Notes: a model not told the origin generated them from the sequence alone. A stretch of 64,000 bases of DNA from Adiantum capillus-veneris (GCA_014529385.2 CM043945.1:1831312-1895311); one strand, 5' to 3'. Shown: positions 9,791-20,280, numbered from the stretch's first letter. Made by a program: numbers and translations.

Positions 9791-10385
9791 TTTTGGATGG
9801 CATCTTCGAGGGGGTCATCCTTGTCGTTTTGCTTCCTCATGGCCGCTTGTCCTATTTGTGCGCTTGTTTCACAGTCTATGCAATTCCTCAGAGAGAGAGA
9901 GAGCCCTAGCCTCCTGTGACACCTGCGCACAGCACCATTCTGCTCCATGCTGACATGCCCTGTTTGCTCATGCCAACTGCTGGACTGCCTGCAAAGTCCG
10001 TCTTCTGCCACAAACTGCAGGCTGCATGCGTCGCCTTCTGTGGAAACCCTAATTGCCTGCATGCGCATCGTCTGCTGCAGAGAACCCTACCCACCTTCAG
10101 CGCACAACTTTGTTGCAGAAAACCCTATCCTATATGCGCAGCTTCATCCACTTGTTGCAGGACAAACCTTATTTGCACTGCTGCTGCTTCAGTGCTAAAT
10201 GGTGATTGTTGGCTGTTGACTGCTGTTTTTGCCCTGCTGTCCACTTCAGCCCACTTCCGCTGCAATCTTACCCGCTTCAGCCTGCTTTCGCTTCCCCCTC
10301 ACACCCGCTCATCATCAGAATTTGCAGCCCAAAGAGGTGAAGGTGGTCTTCATCATTATCCGCGGCTGCTCTTCCACCTATTGTA
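9791..10385. other. Unassigned stretch upstream of LINE ORF1
   Basis: It could be the LINE 5' untranslated region, since it precedes ORF1 on the minus strand. It includes a short GA run at 9889-9902 and several CTGCAG-rich, loosely repeated segments. The overlapping 156-residue plus-strand ORF (9916-10386) has no recognisable feature. Confidence 0.35.
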
Positions 10386-10519
10386 ACGGGAAGGGCACCA
10401 TGTGCCAACGGAAAAGAACAGATTGAACAAACTTTAGATGCTTCAAAACAACTCAACTGAGAGAGATGCACGGCACACGAGACACGGAGTGGCAGAGTTC
10501 CAAACTCAGTACAACGCCG
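10386..10519 (-). repeat. LTR remnant next to element D
   Basis: Read on the minus strand, it resembles 61955-62070 (GAACTC-GCCACTCC, CGTGTCTCGTGTG, then TTGTTCAATCTGTTCTTT). It is therefore the end of an LTR of family N into which element D may have inserted. Confidence 0.45.
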
Positions 10520-11132
10520 TGTAACAGATTTGGACACTCCAAGTCAAGATTCTACCGCGACACAGCAGAGAATCACTCCAAAACAGTTCACAGTTCACAA
10601 TTGATTTGACACTGGCCCGGCGGAGTTCCGTGCCTAGAGATGTTGGCCCCAAAGACTGGCGCCCCTTTCGGTATTTCTTTTTGTATTAATCTGCAACTCA
10701 AAGTACAAGGGAGTGGGAGGCTCTCACTCTCAGACTCTGCGTCTACATGCTCTGAGAAGTGGGAGGCATGCCCACTTATTTATTCATTACAAGCGATGCC
10801 AAAGCAGAGCCCAAAAGCTGGTAAATCAAAAGCTTTCCAAAAATAAAGCAGTTTCAATTTTTTCCCTCTCACAAGCCCTCTTGGGGTAATTAAATCAATT
10901 CCCAAAAGCTTCTAAAGCTTTGGAATTCTCCTTGCGTAGACAAAAACAGCCCACGTATCTGCTTTTCCATACGATGTTGCCACATCAGCATTCCGTGATT
11001 TGCACCGCATTTTCCGGCCAGTCCGTATGGCAATGCCACGTCATCATTTCAGCAGGGTTTTCCGCGGGACTGTCCATGCCTAGGGGTAGGTGTGTGTGTG
11101 TACAAAGGCTGCCACGTCACTAGGTTGTGGCA
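10520..11132 (-). repeat. 3' LTR of element D (LTR3 family)
   Basis: The 613-bp LTR starts TGCCACAAC (expected TGTCACAA) and ends CTGTTACA on the minus strand. It matches the LTRs at 29769-30397 and 46957-47498. The conserved GGCGCC motif is at about 10645-10680. Confidence 0.85.
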
Positions 11133-11145
11133 TACCCCCCTCTTG
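11133..11145 (-). promoter_or_regulatory. Polypurine tract of element D
   Basis: On the minus strand AAGAGGGGGGTA directly precedes the LTR. The stem-loop at 11154-11171 lies just upstream. Confidence 0.82.
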
Positions 11146-11153
11146 AAAGCATT

Positions 11154-11171
11154 GTAATCGCCCTCGATTAT
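11154..11171 (-). other. PPT-proximal stem-loop, element D
   Basis: Plus-strand arms GTAATCG and CGATTAT flank CCCT. It is one of four related hairpins next to Ty3 polypurine tracts (30419-30436, 42987-43002, 53798-53815). Confidence 0.6.
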
Positions 11172-11739
11172 GCCTGCAAAACAGACAGAAGCCATAAATT
11201 GTCTTAGCAAACACTGACTGTTAGTACCGACGCACTAGGAACACACATCTAGCACATGTACCAAATCGACAGTCACATCACACGACATCACAAGACATCA
11301 CAGGACATCACATGACAAATCACATTCAAACTTCATTCGGATCTCAGACCATGATTAATCGGCAATGCAATTAGCAATCGCAACTAGATCCACTCAAGAC
11401 CTTAGAGATGCCCGATTGACTAATCCCTATTGCAACCATGTCTATCGAGATCATTCAAACCAAAATGCTGCAGTCATTTCGTCTATCAGTTCTTGCACTT
11501 CAACAAGTCAAGAACAAATCGGTATCATATTATCGGGAATTCCAGTTCATAAAGTCATTACAGCAGAATATTGTCAGCTCACAGTATCCCTGAAACTCAA
11601 AGAGACATAGAGACATCAGTGACTTTAGTATCAAAAATCGAGGCAATCCGTTGACAAAGGAGTGGAGCAACTCCCCTCTTGTGCATACCCGTTGCACCAG
11701 ATTCCGCCAAGCTAAGTTCGGGATTCCATTTAGGATAGA
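11172..11739 (-). other. 3' untranslated region of element D
   Basis: Non-coding. At about 11272-11320 it holds an ACATCACA/G repeat of period 10, also present in element E at about 30541-30590. Confidence 0.6.
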
Positions 11740-12201
11740 CTATGCTAATCCAAATGCTTCAAGGTAAAGATTCACAATCTGAGGAGTAACTGCTAGGTCC
11801 TCCTCCTCCATCCACTTCGCATCCAATGCAGGATAGTCCTTGAATTTAACCAAGAATCGCCTTATTGCTTTACCCTTAATCTTTATGTCTTTATGTGCTA
11901 ATATATGTTCTAGAACAAGGATCTCCTCGTTTTCTTCCACTTCGGGTTGCTGATCACTCTCCCCATCTTCGGGCACATCGCCTTCAAAAGGCTTCAGGAG
12001 ACTCACATGAAAAGCATTGTGAATCCTCCAAGTTTCGGGCAGCTTTAGTCGGAAGGAGACATCATTTATCTTTTCGGAGATCTGGAAAGGTCCGTAGTAT
12101 CGTATACTAAGCTTTGGAAAAGGCCTCTCCTTTCCCTTTTTCTTTCTCAGGCGTGCCTTCTCAAAACGTAAGAGCACCCAATCGTTCTCCTTCAATTTCA
12201 A
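11740..12201 (-). pseudogene. pol: Integrase C-terminus with chromodomain, element D
   Basis: The 153-residue fragment starts in the integrase tail (WVLLRFEKARLRKKKGKERP, YYGPFQISEKI, LHVSLL-type motif) and ends in a chromodomain (HILAHKD, then FLVKFKDYPALDAKWMEEED). The aromatic residues of the chromodomain pocket are partly replaced, as often in plant chromoviruses. It would direct integration toward marked chromatin. It ends at its own stop, followed by the 3' untranslated region. Confidence 0.87.
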
Positions 12202-12914
12202 ATCGTGACGATGGCGATCTGCTTCCTTTTCTGTCTTTCTTGAGATTTCTGCAAAGCCTCGTAGACCTTGGCAAAAGCCGTGTCCAAGTCACGCGTGTAC
12301 TCATTGGCTTCAAAAATCTTATATTTCGTGCTTAGGAAGGGTGGAATTTGCCTACAATAACATGATACACTCTTCGACGGGGAAGGCGCCATTTGAGATT
12401 ATTGAAGGTGCTACGAAGGTTCCACCAAAGGTAAATACTTTTCCCATTGAGTCTTCTGATCCGAGATGTAAGACTTCAATAAATCTAGTACCACTGAATT
12501 GGCAATCTCAGATTGCTCGTCAATCTGCGGGTGGAAAGATGACGAGAACTATAACTGCGTGCCAATGTTCTCCCAAATAGCCTTCCAAAACAAACTCGTA
12601 AATCTGGGGTACCTGTCGGAGACAATCGTCTTGGGCATGCCATGTAATCTGAAGATCTGGGCCACAAACAATCTCGCTAAGTGATCCGGCTTGACTATTT
12701 TCTTCACTGGAATGAAATGAGCTTGCTTGCTAAATCTGTCAATAACAGTCCAGATACCATCGTGACCACTCTGTGTTCTCGGGAGATCAAAAATGAAATC
12801 CATTGCAATACTTTCCCAGGGGCGGGTGGATATGGGTAAAGGCTGTAACAATCCCTGTGCTTTATGCATGTCAAACTTGACCTTCTGGCATACCAAGCAA
12901 CTGCTCGTCCACAT
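12198..12914 (-). pseudogene. pol: Integrase core, element D
   Basis: The core reads SCLVCQKVKFD, then DFIFDLPRTQSGHDGIWTVI (first catalytic Asp), then KTIVSDRYPRFTSLFW (second Asp) in the ORF at 12549-12914. Downstream, frameshifts and a small inversion (12347-12419) wreck the part with the catalytic Glu and the YNN-HSSTGKAPFE segment. Confidence 0.85.
12347..12419 (+). other. Micro-inversion inside integrase of element D
   Basis: Here the integrase sequence (YNNMIHSSTGKAPFEI) reads on the plus strand, opposite to the rest of the element. It is flanked by GGTGGAA (12340-12346) and TTCCACC (12420-12426), which are inverted repeats. Element E keeps the original orientation at about 31600-31680. 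Confidence 0.85.
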
Positions 12915-13860
12915 CCTTCTTGAGTCTCGGCCAAAAGAAGTATCTCTCTACCCATAAAAGGTGGACAGTGGCATTCGGTCATAACCTTTTCCCTCAACGG
13001 CTGTGTAACGCACAACATGGTTTTCCTCATCAAGTAGCCATCCCGAATGGAATATCCCGCTACTATCTCCCCATTCCGTATTCGAGTGAAAATATATGCA
13101 GAATCTGTATCCGTGGCATACTGAATGACCATATCCTCGAAGCTCCTATGATGTATCGCGGGAATAGCCAGAACCAACAGCTTCTGAGACAAAGCACCTA
13201 CAACCAAATCCTTATGTCCTACACATGGACAATCTGGAAGTGAAACTGTGATAAGATGTTCGCCCACCGCATCTACTTTTTTGATAGCTGCTTCTGTGAC
13301 AAGAAGTAGCGTAAACTCTGGTGGTCTGTGAAGACAGTAAAATCCGCTCTGAGTACGTAATGCCGCCACTGAGTAAGAGCATGGATAACCACCAAAAGCT
13401 CTTTCTCATAAATCTGTGCGGTCAATTCCGGCCTTGTGAAGACAATAAAATCCGCTCCGAGTAGGTAATGCCGCCACTGAGTAAGACCATGGATAACCAC
13501 CAAAAGCTCTTTCTCATAAATCTGTGCTGTCAATTCTGGCCTTGAGAACAATCGGCTCTCGTAGGCAATGACATGGCCTTCTTGCATTAAGACCGCACCC
13601 AGACTACGACCACAAGCATCACAATATACTTCAAATGACTTCTGCAAGTCCGGCAAAGTCAAAACTGGTCCTGTAGTCAATTTCTCTTTCAATGTCTGAA
13701 AGACAGTCACCTCTGTGGGGCCCCACAAGAAAGCGACTCCTTTCTGTGTCAAGATATGCAAAGGGAAAGCAACCTCTGCAAACTTTCTAATGAACCGCCT
13801 GTAGTACGAACACAAGCCCAAGAAGCTTCTAACTTCATCGACATTCTTCAAATCGGGCCA
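12915..13860 (-). pseudogene. pol: RNase H and integrase zinc-binding part, element D
   Basis: The ORF 13273-13851 holds RSFLGLCSYYRRFIRKFAEV and the RNase H start (CDACGRSLGAVLMQEG), followed by a duplicated 36-residue block (RPELTAQIYEKELL, twice) and TDHQSLRYFL. A second ORF (12704-13369) continues in other frames through the HHCC region, with several mismatches. The sequence is close to element E but broken by at least three frameshifts. Confidence 0.85.
13331..13546 (-). repeat. In-frame 108-bp tandem duplication in RNase H
   Basis: AAGACA(G/A)TAAAATCC recurs at 13331 and 13439, giving a 108-bp period (36 codons). The copies differ by only a few bases. Elements E, F and J carry one unit. 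Confidence 0.85.
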
Positions 13861-14006
13861 ATCACGGATAGTCTATATCTTGGCCGGGTCCATCTGCACT
13901 CCTGCTGCTGACACAACGTGTCCCAAAAAGTGTCTCTGGTAGGAAAAATTTACTTTTCTTCGCATTAATCACCAACTTGTGATCTCGTAATGCCTGAAAG
14001 ACCTGT

Positions 14007-15676
14007 TGTCACCAGGAGGTGTATTTTTCCTATTGCCTTCCGTAAATAAGTATTAGATATATTTATTTTATTTTTACTTGTTTGTCCCAAAACCCTTGAA
14101 AAGGTGCAAGTGGACATTGCATGGCCAGTGTGAAACGGCTGCAGCCAAATGGGTTTCTCACATCGGGGATCTAGGTCGGTCAGACAGGGACTGCCCGGGC
14201 CAGTTTAGCACTGAATTCTGATGAGTATGGAAGCTCGTGTGCGCCAAACTGAAATTTGGGCCACTCGTAAAGTCACTACAACTTTATAAGTTGAAAGGGG
14301 CCAGTAAATTAACCCACATTGTAGATGTTGGTCAAATGGTAGTCTTCAATGATGGTCAGGAGACCTACAGGGACGCCATGGAAGCATCTCCTAAAATTTA
14401 GGCTGCAACTTTATAAGTTGAAAGGGGCCAGTAAATTAACCCACATTGTAGATGTTGGTCAAATGGTAGTCTTCAATGATGGTCAGGAGACCTATAGGGA
14501 CGCCATGGAAGCATCTCCTAAAATTTAGGGAACTGCTATTTTTGACCGGAAAATGTGTTCGCGTCATTAGCTCTGGAATGACAAGGGGAACACTTTTTTG
14601 CTCTGCTGCCAAGTCAACTGACGCACCAGTTGAGATATTTTTAGCAGGAAAAGCCCAAACTCGGAAACTGGGCGACGTGTCAGCCTATTAGCGATTCTGC
14701 CACTTTGCGAGGCAAAAACGAGCTGCATATCAACAAAGGGGGCGCCATTTTCAGCCTCATGTGGATTGTAGCAGGTACAAAAGCTATGGAATGCTTACCT
14801 TGTCCTCTATGCACAGTATGGTGACGGGAGTGATGCCCCGCACGCTACATACTGCTCTCTTTCTCCCCTACGTACAGTATGTTATGCCCCACTAGTGGGC
14901 TTCTCATTTGACCTATGTACAGTTCTGGGGGTTTATGCGCGTTTGCCAAGGCAAGAGCCTTCTGAACAGGATCCGGATTAGCTAATTGCTAATCCCCCAC
15001 AGGTACGCACAGTTCCATCACGAAAGATTGCGAGTTTGGAGAGTTTTCTCGCGTGAAAACTCGTCCAATTCACAGGGGAACTGTCCCATTGCGTGCGGGA
15101 GCCCTTGGGACACGCGTAGGCGTGTTCGCTCCGCTAAAAACGATCCGAAACAGGGAATTACAGCCTGCTGTGTTTTTCTGCAGGTTTAGGGTTTCGCACC
15201 TAAACTGCAAGGGAACATCGGGGGAGCCTCGTGAGAGCCTTGGGATGCGTGTATAGGCTTTTGGGCTCCCGGCAGTGAAAAACAGAGAATTACAGCCCGC
15301 TGAATTTCTGTGACAGCTCACCAGAAAGCTTCCAGATATCGAGGGAATCCGTCCTAGACAGGTGTTTTTGACCTACAGGTGTTTTTGCGCCGTTATGCTG
15401 TCGAAATCCGGTCGAAAACGTGTGTTTTCAGCCCTCGCCAGGTTTGGACAGCTTTGTGAAAGTTTGTGCTTAGTGGTCGGATCGTCTACCTTAATTTGAA
15501 TAAAGAAATACCGAAAGGGGCGCCAATCTTTGGGGCCTACAGGGTGTCGGTCTCGTGTGCACAGTGACATTCTAGTCGCTGGACGCAACTATGTTCTCTT
15601 CCCTTCTCAGTGCTCTGTGTAAAGTTAACAGGTAATTGAAATAGTACCGTCCTCTACGTTGTATAGGCCGGTTATA
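14007..15676 (+). repeat. Solo LTR2 inserted in RT of element D
   Basis: The 1670-bp LTR runs from TGTCACC to GGTTATA and is flanked by an exact target duplication CCTGT (14002-14006, 15677-15681). It lies within RT, between two parts that join in element E. It contains a 127-bp tandem duplication (14279-14532), which explains its length compared with about 1540 bp for other copies. AATAAAG and the GGCGCC motif are at 15498-15537. It arose by LTR-LTR recombination of a full element, which is the usual route. Confidence 0.93.
14279..14532 (+). repeat. 127-bp tandem duplication in solo LTR2
   Basis: CAACTTTATAAGTTG begins at 14279 and again at 14406. The other LTR2 copies have one unit. Confidence 0.85.
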
Positions 15677-15681
15677 CCTGT

Positions 15682-16037
15682 AGCAAATGTTCTCTTTGTT
15701 CTGCCTCATCCTTGGAGAAAACAATGATGTCGTCAAAGGAAGTGCCAACAAATATTCTATACTCTCGAAAAATCGTGTCCATCATCCGGTTAAATGTCAC
15801 AAGAGCATTGGTTAGGCCAAAAGGCATCACCTAAAAATCAAATAACCCAAAAGTCGTCCGAAAAGTTGTCTTGTAGACATCTCCTTACGCGATTCGGATC
15901 TAATGATATCCGCTCTTCAAATCGATCTTGCTAGAGCACAAGGATCCTTGTAGTCGGTCAAGAATATCATCGATCCTAGGAATCAGAAATCTATTCTTTA
16001 TGATGATTTTGTTGAGAGCTCTATAATCGATGCACAT
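15682..16037 (-). pseudogene. pol: RT central part, element D
   Basis: This segment continues the RT between the ORF ending at 16038 and the solo LTR. Pieces such as the NAL/TFNRMMD and FLVMPFGL-type stretch can be read through stops and frameshifts by comparison with element E (33230-33600). The solo LTR interrupts it. Confidence 0.75.
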
Positions 16038-17243
16038 TCACCAAGATCCGTCTTTCTTCAAAACCAACAACACTCGAGAGCAATACGGTGAAGTACTAGG
16101 CTGGACAAGACCCTTTTCAAAGAGGTCTTTCGCTTGGTTCATAATTTCTTCATTCTGGGCTCGGCTCAGACGGTAAGGTGACTGGTTTGGTGGCTTGCTT
16201 CCAGTTATCAAATCAATGGTATGATCCTTAGGACGAGCGGGTGGTAACTCGCCTGGCAGACCCTTTGAAAAGCAATCAGCATGAGTGTGGAGAAAATCCT
16301 GGCGTTCTTTATCAAATTCTAACATATTTGTCCTATGCTCATCGCTCAACTCTCTCAAAAAGATCGAGTAAACAAACAGACTGGATTTTATTAATTTTGA
16401 AACGGCCAAAGCCGATACAATAGGGGCAGACTCGCCCTTAAGTTTCACAACAAGTACAATGGTTCGGTCCTTCTCTGTAGTCAAAGTCGCTTTTATCGCC
16501 CGATAGTCGACCACGGCGTTGTTCTTATGGTACCAAGGAATTCCCAAGATGACGTCACAACCTTCCAAGGGCATTATGTACAAGTCCTCATGCCCTAAAT
16601 ACCCCTGACAATGCAACCGAAGTTTGCCAATGACAGGTGTAATGGCTACGTCCCTACCGGGTGCCGCTAGAACTGCCTCTCCTAGTGGTCCCATCCGATC
16701 GGGTGTGATCTCGAGCCGCGCTGCCAATTCATGTGAAATGAAGTTGGCCTTGGCTCCTCCATCAAAGAAAATCAGGGCTTCTTGGTCTTTCACTTTGCCC
16801 CAAGCTCGGCAAAGTTCTGAACTCTCGTCAATTGTGCTTGGGTTAGTACCCATGCAATCTGGAACCAGTCCTGCTTTCATCTTGCCTTTTCGTCCACGTT
16901 CCTCAACTGCTTTCGAACCCTCAGGACTGTCTTCATCCTTGTTGTTATTTTCTATCGGTGCCTTTTTAGGGCACTTAGGGGAGATGTGCCCAGTTTCCCC
17001 GCATCCAAAGCACTTCACCTCTTTGAGTCGTGCATCCTTTTCTTTCTTCTCTGGCTTGCTCTTCTTCTTTCTACTTTCATTGTTCGAAGTCTGTTCGGTC
17101 CTTTGCATCATGATTTCATCTGTGGGGTAAGTCAAACTGCTTGAGTGAATGGCAAAACCCCGTTTTGCATGACTTATCAATTCCTGAATGGAATCTGACT
17201 TTTGCTCTAAGCAGTGATCTCGAATCTTTGTAGGAAGTCCCAA
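16038..17243 (-). pseudogene. pol: gag C-terminus, protease and RT start, element D
   Basis: The 401-residue open frame includes the zinc knuckle CFGCGETGHISPKC (CX2CX4HX4C, about residues 79-92), the protease loop FFDGGAKANFIS (about 158-169) and [14 protein letters not shown] (about 224-237). The RT start with LFEKGLVQPSTSPY and KKDGSW is at the end. Gag and Pol are in one frame, as in many chromoviruses. The protease loop has DGG where D-S/T-G is usual; element E has the same, so it looks like a family trait. Confidence 0.88.
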
Positions 17244-17508
17244 GGTAAACGCTCAATCTGTTCTTTGAACAAGATCTTCTTAAATGAAGAGGCTGGTAGA
17301 AAAGAGCTCCAGAATCTTTCGCAATATGCGTCCAATGAATCTCTCTTGGTCATCCGAAGATGGTTCCAAGCAGTTCATATGTCACGTTCGTACTCTCGAG
17401 TCAACCAAGAAGAAATAAAAAGCCTTGTAAATTTCGGCCATTTAACTGGCGCTTTCTTGTTCAATAGAAGCGTGGACCACCAATTTTGAGCATTTTCCCT
17501 GAAGTAAG
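17244..17508 (-). pseudogene. gag: gag middle fragment, element D
   Basis: By alignment with element E (34743-35060), this is the capsid region leading to LGLPTKIRDHCLEQK. It is frameshifted and ends abruptly near 17508, where the sequence changes to the copia end. The ORFs on the plus strand here are shadows. Confidence 0.72.
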
Positions 17509-17829
17509 TGAAAGCATGAAGCAGAAGGTAACGGTAGGTGCACGTCGCGATGTAGTGTAGGATTGAGGCAAGAAGCAGGAAGCACAGAGCAGCAGAGAGC
17601 TAGCGCTAGAGATCGAAGCAGGGAGAGAGAGAGCTCACGTTTCCGGGGAAAACTCAATAATTGAGTTTTGGGTTCTCCCACTCTTATTATAAGTGACTTT
17701 AAAAAATTGTGTCCAGGTTCAATCAATGTGAACCTGGAAAAAGTATAAAAATGTACAAAAAGGAGTTATTTAGGCCTTTAACCCAACCTCCTCCCACTTA
17801 AAGGCATAAATGACGCTTTTAAGTTAACC
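17509..17829 (-). repeat. Probable 3' LTR end of copia M
   Basis: After the copia stop, on the minus strand, a purine tract (AGTGGGAGGAGG, about 17800) is followed by TTGGGTTAAAGG, the likely LTR start. A perfect palindrome with 10-bp arms is at 17649-17669, and a 9-bp inverted repeat (CCAGGTTCA/TGAACCTGG) at 17713-17737. A short GA run is near 17621. The partner LTR was not found, so the call rests on position. Confidence 0.45.
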
Positions 17830-18802
17830 AACTGCCACCAGCTGTATGCAATGCTCATGTTGAGCCTTAGCAAGACTCTTGGTGAGAACATCTGCAGGGT
17901 TATCCTGTGTATGGATCTTAGTCAAGGTGACTAGACCATCCTCCAATACTTGACGTATGAAGTGGTACCGCACATCTATGTGTTTGATACGCGCATGAAA
18001 CATGGAATTTTTGGCTAAATAGACAACACTCTGGCATCACAACCCAAGACGGGTGTATGAGCAGGCATGTCAAGTTCTTTTGCAAGTCTGCCCAATCAAA
18101 TGGCCTCCTTTGAAGCCTCTGTGGCTGAAATATATCCAACATCAGTAGTACTCAATGCCACAACTTTTTGCAACCTAGAACACCAAGAGACTGCACCACC
18201 ACCAATGGCAAATACATATCCATTGGTAGATTTCCTGGTATCCATGTCACCTGCCATGTCTGCATCACAATATCCCTACAACTTTAAGTCACTTTTTCCA
18301 TAACAAATGAACTTTGATTGTGTACCTTTCAACTCTCTCAAAATGTATTTGACAGCTTCCCAATGCGCTTTGCCAGGATTCGACATGTATCGACTAACAA
18401 CTCCCACTGCATAAGCAATGTCAGGACGAGTGGCAACCATAGCATACATAAGAGAACCACAAGCTGATGCATATGGGATTCCCTTCATTGCTTTCAATGC
18501 CACCTCATCCTTTGGGCAATCTGCTTTGCTAAGCTTAGTGTATGGAGGTAAAGGTACTCCAAGAGGCTTAGCATCAGCCATGTTAAAACCTGTCAAGTAC
18601 TTTTGCAATGTACCTTTCTTGAGATAAAAACAACAATTTCAGCTTTCTATCTCTTTTAATACGCATGCCCAAAATATGCTCTGCATCACCCAAATCCTTC
18701 ATAGCGAATGCTGAATTTAGCTTACGTTTCAGAGCATCAAGACTAGTCTTATGTTTCCCGGCAAGTAGCATGTCATCGACATAGAGAACAAGAATGATGG
18801 GA
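17830..18802 (-). pseudogene. pol: Copia M: RT end and RNase H
   Basis: From 18802 downward it reads VLYVDDMLLAGKHK, MKDLGDAEHILGMRI, YASACGSLMYAMVATRPDIA, then, in shifted frames, ARIKHIDVRYHFIR and NPADVLTKSLAKAQHEH. These are the standard RT-D, RNase H and C-terminal motifs of copia. It is interrupted at the YVDD region by element B, and the upstream RT resumes at 39243. Confidence 0.9.
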
Positions 18803-19988
18803 TGTCAGGTGACACATCCAACCCTTTGTGTCCGTGGACAAGCTACAGCACGACAAGGGTTCAGTCAGCCCAGTCAGTCTAGATTTAGAAGTGATCTGGC
18901 ACTTTTGTGAGTCTGTTCGCAGACCGTGCTTGTCCAGACACTTAGTTTAGATGCATATCCTTATTGCACACAACATGATCATAAGCATTCCCATCAAAAT
19001 CCATCAGAATCATTTAGGGGAATTTTCCAGTGCATTTAGCCTATTTTTCCTATTTTTGACATTTTTCACTTATTACTTTTAAGTGACTTTTGTTGGAAAG
19101 TAGGTAGGGCAAATTGAGTAAGTTTGTATATAAGCAAACCTAAACTAGCAATAATTGGCAGAAGAGGCAACAGGAGCTAAGCTCAGCAGGCAACTTCTCA
19201 AGCAAGACCTTGGCGGTTCTCCCCTCCAAGCAAGACTCAGCACCTAGCGTTTCTGCAACAAGGCATCATCGCCAAGTAAGTCCCAGCCCTTGGAGGTTTT
19301 GCAACAGGTAGTCACTGCAAGCAGATCCTCATGCATAGCGTTTTCAGCATTAGCTTCATCACCGGCAAAGCTGCAACACATCAGCGTTTTCAGCCCTTGC
19401 CATCGCCACAGAACCCCCATGCCTAGCGTTTTTGATCCTAGCAAAAGCAGCCCCACTTTTCAGCCTTTGGACATTTTCAGCAGGCAATTTTCAGCCATCA
19501 AAGACCCTTAGTTTTCAGCCCTAAGACCTGCAGATTTTCAGCCTTAAAGACAGCAGGTACCAGCGTTTTTCCTAGCGTTTTCAAGCAGGCCAGATTTCAG
19601 CCCATAGTGTTTTTGGACAGCAGATGAAAGATTGCAGATTTCAACCCTTAGGTCGGTGTCGTCATCGCCGACATAGCCTAGACTTGCATCAGTCACATGC
19701 ATTCAGTTTATACAAGTTTGTGCAATCATAAGTAGACCACTCTCGCCGACGAGAGTGGGGCCTTCGGAGGAGGGTTTTACAACGTCTCTAGTGTCGTATC
19801 TCTCTTCTCTCTCTATCTCTCAATCTCATACACTTGCACGCACAGTGTCCATTCACTTTGTTTGTGATCATAGCACTCTCTCATTAAGAACGGAAGGCTC
19901 TACCTTCCATAAGAAAAAGGAACCTTGAGCACAGTTCGGAGCACTCATCTTGAGCAAAGCGCAAACATTCATTCCGCTGCACCTTACA
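18803..19988 (+). repeat. 5' LTR of element B
   Basis: The 1186-bp LTR starts TGTCAGGTGACA (the palindrome has one change) and ends TTACA. A TATA box, TATATAAGC, is near 19128. The perfect hairpin CCACTCTCG-CCGA-CGAGAGTGG is at 19737-19758. Motifs AGCGTTTT and TTTTCAGCC recur through 19240-19640. Confidence 0.92.
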
Positions 19989-19989
19989 T

Positions 19990-20001
19990 TGGTATCAGAG
20001 C
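19990..20001 (+). promoter_or_regulatory. Primer-binding site (initiator tRNA-Met), element B
   Basis: TGGTATCAGAGC follows the LTR with one spacer base, exactly as in element A. The leader (20002-20280) has no ORF of note. Confidence 0.92.
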
Positions 20002-20280
20002 TTTGGCAGTGTTCTGTATCACTCAAGGAAAGAACCACAAGAATCTCAAGAATTTGTTTTGCTTGTTGCAGTCGCACGAACCCAAGTTCGCTTGGGCGTG
20101 TCGATTCCTAATCGTGTGTTTGAAGAGTGACAGGAATCCCAGGAAAGAAGGGCTTGTCCAGCCTCCCCTTGTGCCTCTTTTCACTCTTTTCGCTTAGGCC
20201 TCAAGAAAGGAAACCTCAAGAACCCAAGACCCTCAAGAACCCAAGTTCCTCGTGAACTTAAGCACCAAAGATCATAGTGC

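Larger units (their letters stand above)
10520..17508 (-). mobile_element. Element D: Ty3 chromovirus, family LTR3, degraded
   Basis: On the minus strand it has Gag with zinc knuckle, protease, RT, RNase H, integrase, chromodomain, polypurine tract and 3' LTR in that order. The protein is close to element E at 29769-35346 but more damaged. The 5' end of gag and the 5' LTR are missing: homology stops near 17508 and copia sequence follows. It carries a solo LTR2 (14007-15676), a 73-bp micro-inversion, a 108-bp in-frame duplication and several frameshifts. Confidence 0.9.

Noticed and set aside
9916-10386. 156-residue plus-strand ORF, Cys/Leu/Pro-rich
   Set aside because: No domain, no relatives in the window and opposite to the LINE. 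It looks like a chance ORF in a probable LINE 5' untranslated region.
12341-12580. Plus-strand ORF with integrase-like residues inside element D
   Set aside because: It is the product of the micro-inversion at 12347-12419 followed by antisense sequence, not a gene.
14986-15189. A 67-residue ORF (MLIPHRYAQFHHERLRVWR) present in every LTR2 copy (also 23577, 35802 and, on the minus strand, 52723 and 58421)
   Set aside because: All copies are in nearly identical LTRs, so its persistence needs no selection. Overlapping ORFs in other frames persist equally, and it has no recognised domain.
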